Assembly: GCF_000238295.3 (NCBI RefSeq)
Contig: NZ_AHCD03000035.1
Coordinates: 248,001 to 312,000, forward strand
DNA from: Pseudoalteromonas rubra
Lineage (GTDB): Bacteria > Pseudomonadota > Gammaproteobacteria > Enterobacterales > Alteromonadaceae
Direction: 5' to 3'
Length of the DNA: 64,000 nt
Under the pieces are notes generated by a model. The model saw only the letters and a program-made list of their open reading frames with translations, was not told the origin of the DNA and ran no database searches. Made by a program: the position numbers and the translations under genes. Positions 60,800 through 64,000 of the stretch are shown in pieces. Every line of letters starts with the position of its first letter. Positions within the stretch are counted from its first letter, which is position 1.

Positions 60800-62431
60800 A
60801 TGAAACTAAAACTAGCGCTAAGCGCACTTTCTGTTGCTGTGTTAGCTGGCTGTATGGCAACACAAACTAATCAGCCTGGCGACGTAAATGCCGCTTATAA
60901 CAGCATTAATGCAGAACAACTGGCCGGACATATCAAAACCCTGGCCTCTGATGAGTTTGGTGGTCGAGCGCCGTCAACAAAAGGTGAAGAACTGACTCTG
61001 GCTTACCTGAAAAAGCATTTCACAGAGCTTGGCTTTCAGCCGGGCAATGGCGATAGCTTCTTCCAGGAAGTACCTCTGGTCTCAATCGAAGCCGATCCAA
61101 ACATGACACTGAGCATTGGTGGAAAAGACTACGAATACAAGAAAGACATGGTAATGGGCACAGGTCGCATCAGCAAACTGGAGTCTATTAAAGACTCTGA
61201 GCTGGTATTTGTCGGCTATGGTGTGAATGCTCCGGAATATGGCTGGAACGATTATGAAGGCCTGGATGTGCGCGGAAAAACGGTTGTCATGTTAGTCAAT
61301 GATCCGGGCTTTGCACGCAAAGACCCTGCTCTGTTCACCGGCGAAGCCATGACTTACTATGGACGCTGGACCTACAAGTATGAAGAGGCAAGCCGTCAGG
61401 GTGCCGCAGGTGCGATTATCGTTCACGAAACAGCCCCAGCTTCTTACCCTTGGAGTGTTGTTGAAAACTCCTGGAGTGGTCCTCAGTTTGGCTTCCAAAA
61501 AGAAAACAACAACATGGATCGTGTCGCGGTAGAAGGCTGGGTCACCAGTGACGTTGCCAAAGAACTGTTCACTAAAGCTGGTCTTGACTTCGCGCAAGCT
61601 AAAGAAAAGGCCGCAGCTGGCGCGTACCACGTCGATATGGGTGATTTGACCGCTTCTGTTACCGTTAAAAGCAAGATCAGCACATCAACGTCTTATAACT
61701 TCATCGCGACTTTGCCTGGTGCTAAACACAGTGATGAGCACATCATTTATTCTGCTCACTGGGACCATCTGGGTACCGATCCTAACCGTAAAGGCGATAA
61801 GATCTACAACGGCGCGCACGATAATGCAACAGGCACGGGTGGTATGATCGAAGTAGCAGAGGCGTTCAGCAAGCTACCCGTGAAACCAGACCGCTCTATT
61901 ACTTTCCTGGCGGTTACCGCGGAAGAACAGGGCCTTTTAGGTTCCAAGTTCTATGCAGCGAACCCTGTGATTGCAGCCGACAAAACAGTTGCTAACATCA
62001 ATATGGACAGCCTGAACCTGCTGGGTAAAGTGAAAGACATCAGCGTCGTAGGCATCGGCAAATCATCACTGGATGAGATGCTGGAAACGGCTGCTAAAGA
62101 GCAAGATCGCGTTGTTTCTGGCGATCCGCGCCCGGCGGCTGGCGGCTATTACCGTTCAGATCACTTCGCCTTCGCTAACATGGGTGTACCGGCAATGTAC
62201 GCTGGTGGTGGTACAGAAGCGCGTGATGAGGCCACAGCACAATACCGTAAGCGCATGAGTCTGGTTTTACGTGGTTGTTATCACCAACCGTGTGACCGTT
62301 ACCGTGATGAGTGGGATTTGAGCGGTGCTGTACAGGATCTCCAATTGTTCTTCCAGGTCGGTTATGACATTTCACAACAAAGTGAATGGCCAACCTGGAA
62401 AGCAACCTCGGAGTTCCAACGCAACAAATAA
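60800..62431 (+). CDS. M28 family zinc peptidase, lipoprotein
   Basis: 543 residues. Lipoprotein signal with lipobox LAGC. A protease-associated insert (about 120-270) lies within the peptidase domain. Zinc ligands appear as AHWDHLG, GAHDNATGTGG, TAEEQGLLGS, NMDSLN and YRSDHFAF. Likely a periplasmic aminopeptidase that removes N-terminal residues from peptides. The C-terminal GCYHQPCDRYRDEWDLSGAV with two cysteines is a family extension. A Fur-like box lies just after its stop. Confidence 0.93.
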   Translation: MKLKLALSALSVAVLAGCMATQTNQPGDVNAAYNSINAEQLAGHIKTLASDEFGGRAPSTKGEELTLAYLKKHFTELGFQPGNGDSFFQEVPLVSIEADPNMTLSIGGKDYEYKKDMVMGTGRISKLESIKDSELVFVGYGVNAPEYGWNDYEGLDVRGKTVVMLVNDPGFARKDPALFTGEAMTYYGRWTYKYEEASRQGAAGAIIVHETAPASYPWSVVENSWSGPQFGFQKENNNMDRVAVEGWVTSDVAKELFTKAGLDFAQAKEKAAAGAYHVDMGDLTASVTVKSKISTSTSYNFIATLPGAKHSDEHIIYSAHWDHLGTDPNRKGDKIYNGAHDNATGTGGMIEVAEAFSKLPVKPDRSITFLAVTAEEQGLLGSKFYAANPVIAADKTVANINMDSLNLLGKVKDISVVGIGKSSLDEMLETAAKEQDRVVSGDPRPAAGGYYRSDHFAFANMGVPAMYAGGGTEARDEATAQYRKRMSLVLRGCYHQPCDRYRDEWDLSGAVQDLQLFFQVGYDISQQSEWPTWKATSEFQRNK

Positions 62432-62439
62432 ATACAAAT

Positions 62440-62458
62440 GATATTGATTTTCATTTAA
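62440..62458 (+). promoter_or_regulatory. Fur-like box before metal exporter gene
   Basis: GATATTGATTTTCATTTAA matches the 19-bp Fur consensus at 13 positions. It sits between the peptidase stop and the exporter start, 45 bases before the ATG; a TTGATT within it could be the -35. Confidence 0.55.
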
Positions 62459-62503
62459 TAACATTTTAAAGTGCATCTGTGTTTTTAACCGGTTGCACTT
62501 TTT

Positions 62504-63670
62504 ATGCTCTCACAATCCTACTCTGTCACAACCAGAGGTAAATCAGCACTCTCCTCCTTTATAGCCAACAAGCGATTACTGCTTCCTTTACTTATCTGCC
62601 TCGCGATTCTTTTCGAACCATTACGTGAGCTGACTATCGGAACACTTGCCGATGCGTTTTTTCAGGTAAGTGTATTTGTTGCCGGCACACTCGCTATTTA
62701 TTACTTTCTGGTCGACCGAATGCCGCAACTTGAGCTCAGCTATCTCAAAGCGAAATCACCGGCTTTGGAAATCTCAATGGCCGCAATACTAGGTGCGCTG
62801 CCAGGTTGCGGTGGTGCCATCATAGTGGTTACTCAATTTACAAAAGGCCAGGCAAGCTTTGCTTCAGTGGTCGCCGTGCTGACTGCAACCATGGGGGATG
62901 CGGCTTTTCTGCTGCTGGCTAAAAAACCAATTGAGGGACTTACAATCATCACTTTGGGCATTGGCGTGGGGATAGTCAGTGGTTTGGTCGTTAACCTGTT
63001 ACACAAACCCGGGTTTTGCCAACCCGATGCACAAAGTAAAAATGTGATTGAATGTAAAGCGCCGTCTAGTGCTATCCGTTTCAGTGAACCGGTATGGCGT
63101 TGGGTACTTCTCCCCTGCCTTGTAATAGCTTTGCTTATCGCATTTAACACCGATTTAGGCATACTGACGCAGCCGGTTGAACTGGCAGGTGCGGCACTTG
63201 CCCTGTTCGCACTCACAATCTGGGCATTGTCTTCTAAAGGTCAAAGCTATCGGGAAGTCACTGCCGAGGACGATGAGCAAGATCCCCCTTCCAAGCTTGC
63301 CAAAGTGATCCACGATACGCATTTTGTCACTGCCTGGGTGGTTGCCAGCTTTATGCTCTATGAGCTGTCTGTCGCCCTCTTTGGCTTAGATCTGGCTGCC
63401 TGGTTTTCCCAGTACGCCGCTTTCGCCCCCCTTATCGCTATTGCCATTGGCATGCTACCAGGTTGTGGCCCTCAGATAGTAGTAACCAGCTTATATATTC
63501 AGGGAGTTTTACCTTTTAGTGCGCTGGCAGCCAATGCGGTAGCAAATGATGGAGACGCATTGTTTCCGGCCTTGGCACTCGCCCCCGGCGCTGCGCTCGT
63601 GGCCACACTCTACTCGGCCATACCGGCACTGTTTGTGGGTTATGGGCTATATTACATTGCCAATCTGTAA
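62504..63670 (+). CDS. Putative manganese/heavy-metal exporter (ArsP_2-like, 10-TM)
   Basis: 388 residues, about ten helices in two repeated halves, each with a cysteine motif: GALPGCGGA (about 104-112) and GMLPGCGPQ (about 318-326). This duplicated LPGCG layout matches the ArsP_2 (putative 10-TM heavy-metal exporter) family. The N-terminal 25 residues are polar. Metal specificity cannot be read; Mn or Fe is suggested by a Fur-like box upstream. Start ATG at 62504 lacks a strong ribosome site. Confidence 0.8.
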   Translation: MLSQSYSVTTRGKSALSSFIANKRLLLPLLICLAILFEPLRELTIGTLADAFFQVSVFVAGTLAIYYFLVDRMPQLELSYLKAKSPALEISMAAILGALPGCGGAIIVVTQFTKGQASFASVVAVLTATMGDAAFLLLAKKPIEGLTIITLGIGVGIVSGLVVNLLHKPGFCQPDAQSKNVIECKAPSSAIRFSEPVWRWVLLPCLVIALLIAFNTDLGILTQPVELAGAALALFALTIWALSSKGQSYREVTAEDDEQDPPSKLAKVIHDTHFVTAWVVASFMLYELSVALFGLDLAAWFSQYAAFAPLIAIAIGMLPGCGPQIVVTSLYIQGVLPFSALAANAVANDGDALFPALALAPGAALVATLYSAIPALFVGYGLYYIANL

Positions 63671-64000
63671 TTTCACCCTTTGTCCAAGAGATTTGCTAGA
63701 CAGGCACCCAGTGGTGCCTGGTCAAAAACATAAGCATCCAAAGATCCTTGCTCTGTGCTTTGACTAAATACAATCTCAGCGCCACCAGATAAGCATTCGA
63801 GGCAAGTTTCTTCATCCCTTGAGGCTCAGCCTGAAAAACCTCCAGCACTTCAGCTTATCCCGCTCGAGACGACTCCATAATCACCCAATAAGAACAGTTT
63901 CATAGCTACCACGCTAATTAGCACTGATTTTGACTTCAGGTTACTGATGCATTGGACAGATAGACACTTTGCCCTATTAGCTGCAACGGTAAAGAGCGCA
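63671..64000. other. Right-end spacer
   Basis: No intact gene. A CAGGCACC/GGTGCCTG hairpin (63700-63719) follows the exporter gene without a T-run. The minus strand holds the interrupted reading frame at 63679-63903. A gene starting beyond 64000 cannot be judged. Confidence 0.4.
63679..63903 (-). pseudogene. Reading frame interrupted by two in-frame TGA codons
   Basis: From ATG at 63903 (MKLFLLGDYGVVSSGIS) the frame meets TGA at codon 18, continues SAGGFSG, meets TGA at codon 26, then runs about 48 sense codons with plausible protein composition (three cysteines, AYVFDQAPLGAC) to TGA at 63679-63681. No ribosome site is convincing. Best read as a decayed small gene, or chance; a selenoprotein is unlikely because I see no bacterial SECIS-like stem-loop just after the TGAs. 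Confidence 0.2.

Noticed and set aside
60800..62431. Frameshift near the end of the M28 peptidase gene
   Set aside because: The C-terminal cysteine-containing segment reads as a normal family extension and the frame stays open to a single stop.
62432..62503. Manganese (yybP-ykoY) riboswitch before the metal exporter
   Set aside because: Only 72 bases are available, and no conserved riboswitch elements are seen; a Fur-like box occupies the space.
63679..63903. New selenoprotein with two Sec codons
   Set aside because: No SECIS-like stem-loop just downstream of either TGA, no ribosome site, and no selenium genes in view; decay or chance is simpler.
1..64000. Prophage, integron, CRISPR or restriction/defence island
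   Set aside because: No integrase, phage, Cas, methylase, nuclease or repeat-array signal; all long genes fit housekeeping or envelope roles.

Overview
The window reads as chromosome of a marine gammaproteobacterium of the Alteromonadales, most likely Pseudoalteromonas. This is an inference from gene content: a rhombosortase, a carboxypeptidase-domain TonB receptor of the Xanthomonas/Caulobacter type, an S9 peptidase lipoprotein, a MipA/OmpV porin-like protein, TrhO, MiaE, and an ETF locus under LiuR-like sites. Base composition looks even. I see no rRNA, tRNA, CRISPR array, insertion sequence, integrase or phage gene. Genes are dense, with short spacers that often carry intrinsic terminators.

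Layout. 1-1.8 kb: a thioesterase, an acetyltransferase and a small secreted protein. 1.8-7.4 kb (minus): a five-gene operon of an orphan receiver, MoxR ATPase, DUF58 protein, TgpA-like transglutaminase and Na+/H+ antiporter. 7.5-16.5 kb: two periplasmic binding-protein-like genes, miaE, MAPEG plus sulfotransferase, a SIMPL protein, malic enzyme, gamma-glutamyltransferase and rhombosortase. 16.5-22 kb: S9 peptidase, YeiH-type transporter, purEK. 22-26.5 kb: a TetR gene beside a small membrane protein whose promoter holds two matching operators, a Fur-box-preceded PepSY membrane operon, and a divergent HPP/TetR pair with its own operators. 26.6-31.2 kb: flippase, anchored glutaredoxin, TPR protein, LysR pair. 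31.3 kb: a possible short peptide-precursor gene. 31.6-36.9 kb: trhO, DEAD-box helicase plus CvfB, small secreted and membrane proteins. 37-40.2 kb: three uncharacterised exported proteins, one a lipoprotein with a C-terminal haem motif and an EF-hand-like loop. 40.3-47.2 kb: peroxiredoxin, acetyltransferase, PAS protein, and a TonB receptor/purple-acid-phosphatase pair. 47.7-51.8 kb: etfBA divergent from ETF-ubiquinone oxidoreductase, then a second thioesterase. 51.8-63.7 kb: OmpV-like protein, receiver-PilZ protein, trmO, proS, LpxH-like phosphoesterase, a DUF3025/ABC operon, M28 peptidase lipoprotein and a Fur-box-preceded metal exporter.

Themes. Regulation is unusually readable here: four divergent or adjacent regulator/target spacers contain near-perfect palindromes. 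The ETF genes and two thioesterases suggest active acyl-CoA catabolism; the S9, M28, GGT and transglutaminase genes suggest peptide scavenging and envelope protein processing; two Fur-like boxes mark metal-responsive units.

The least explained parts are the 31.3 kb peptide gene (possibly frame-disrupted), the receiver-MoxR-DUF58-TgpA operon, the 37-40 kb exported protein cluster, and a reading frame near the right end interrupted by two in-frame TGA codons. All assignments come from reading the sequence; no database search was run.
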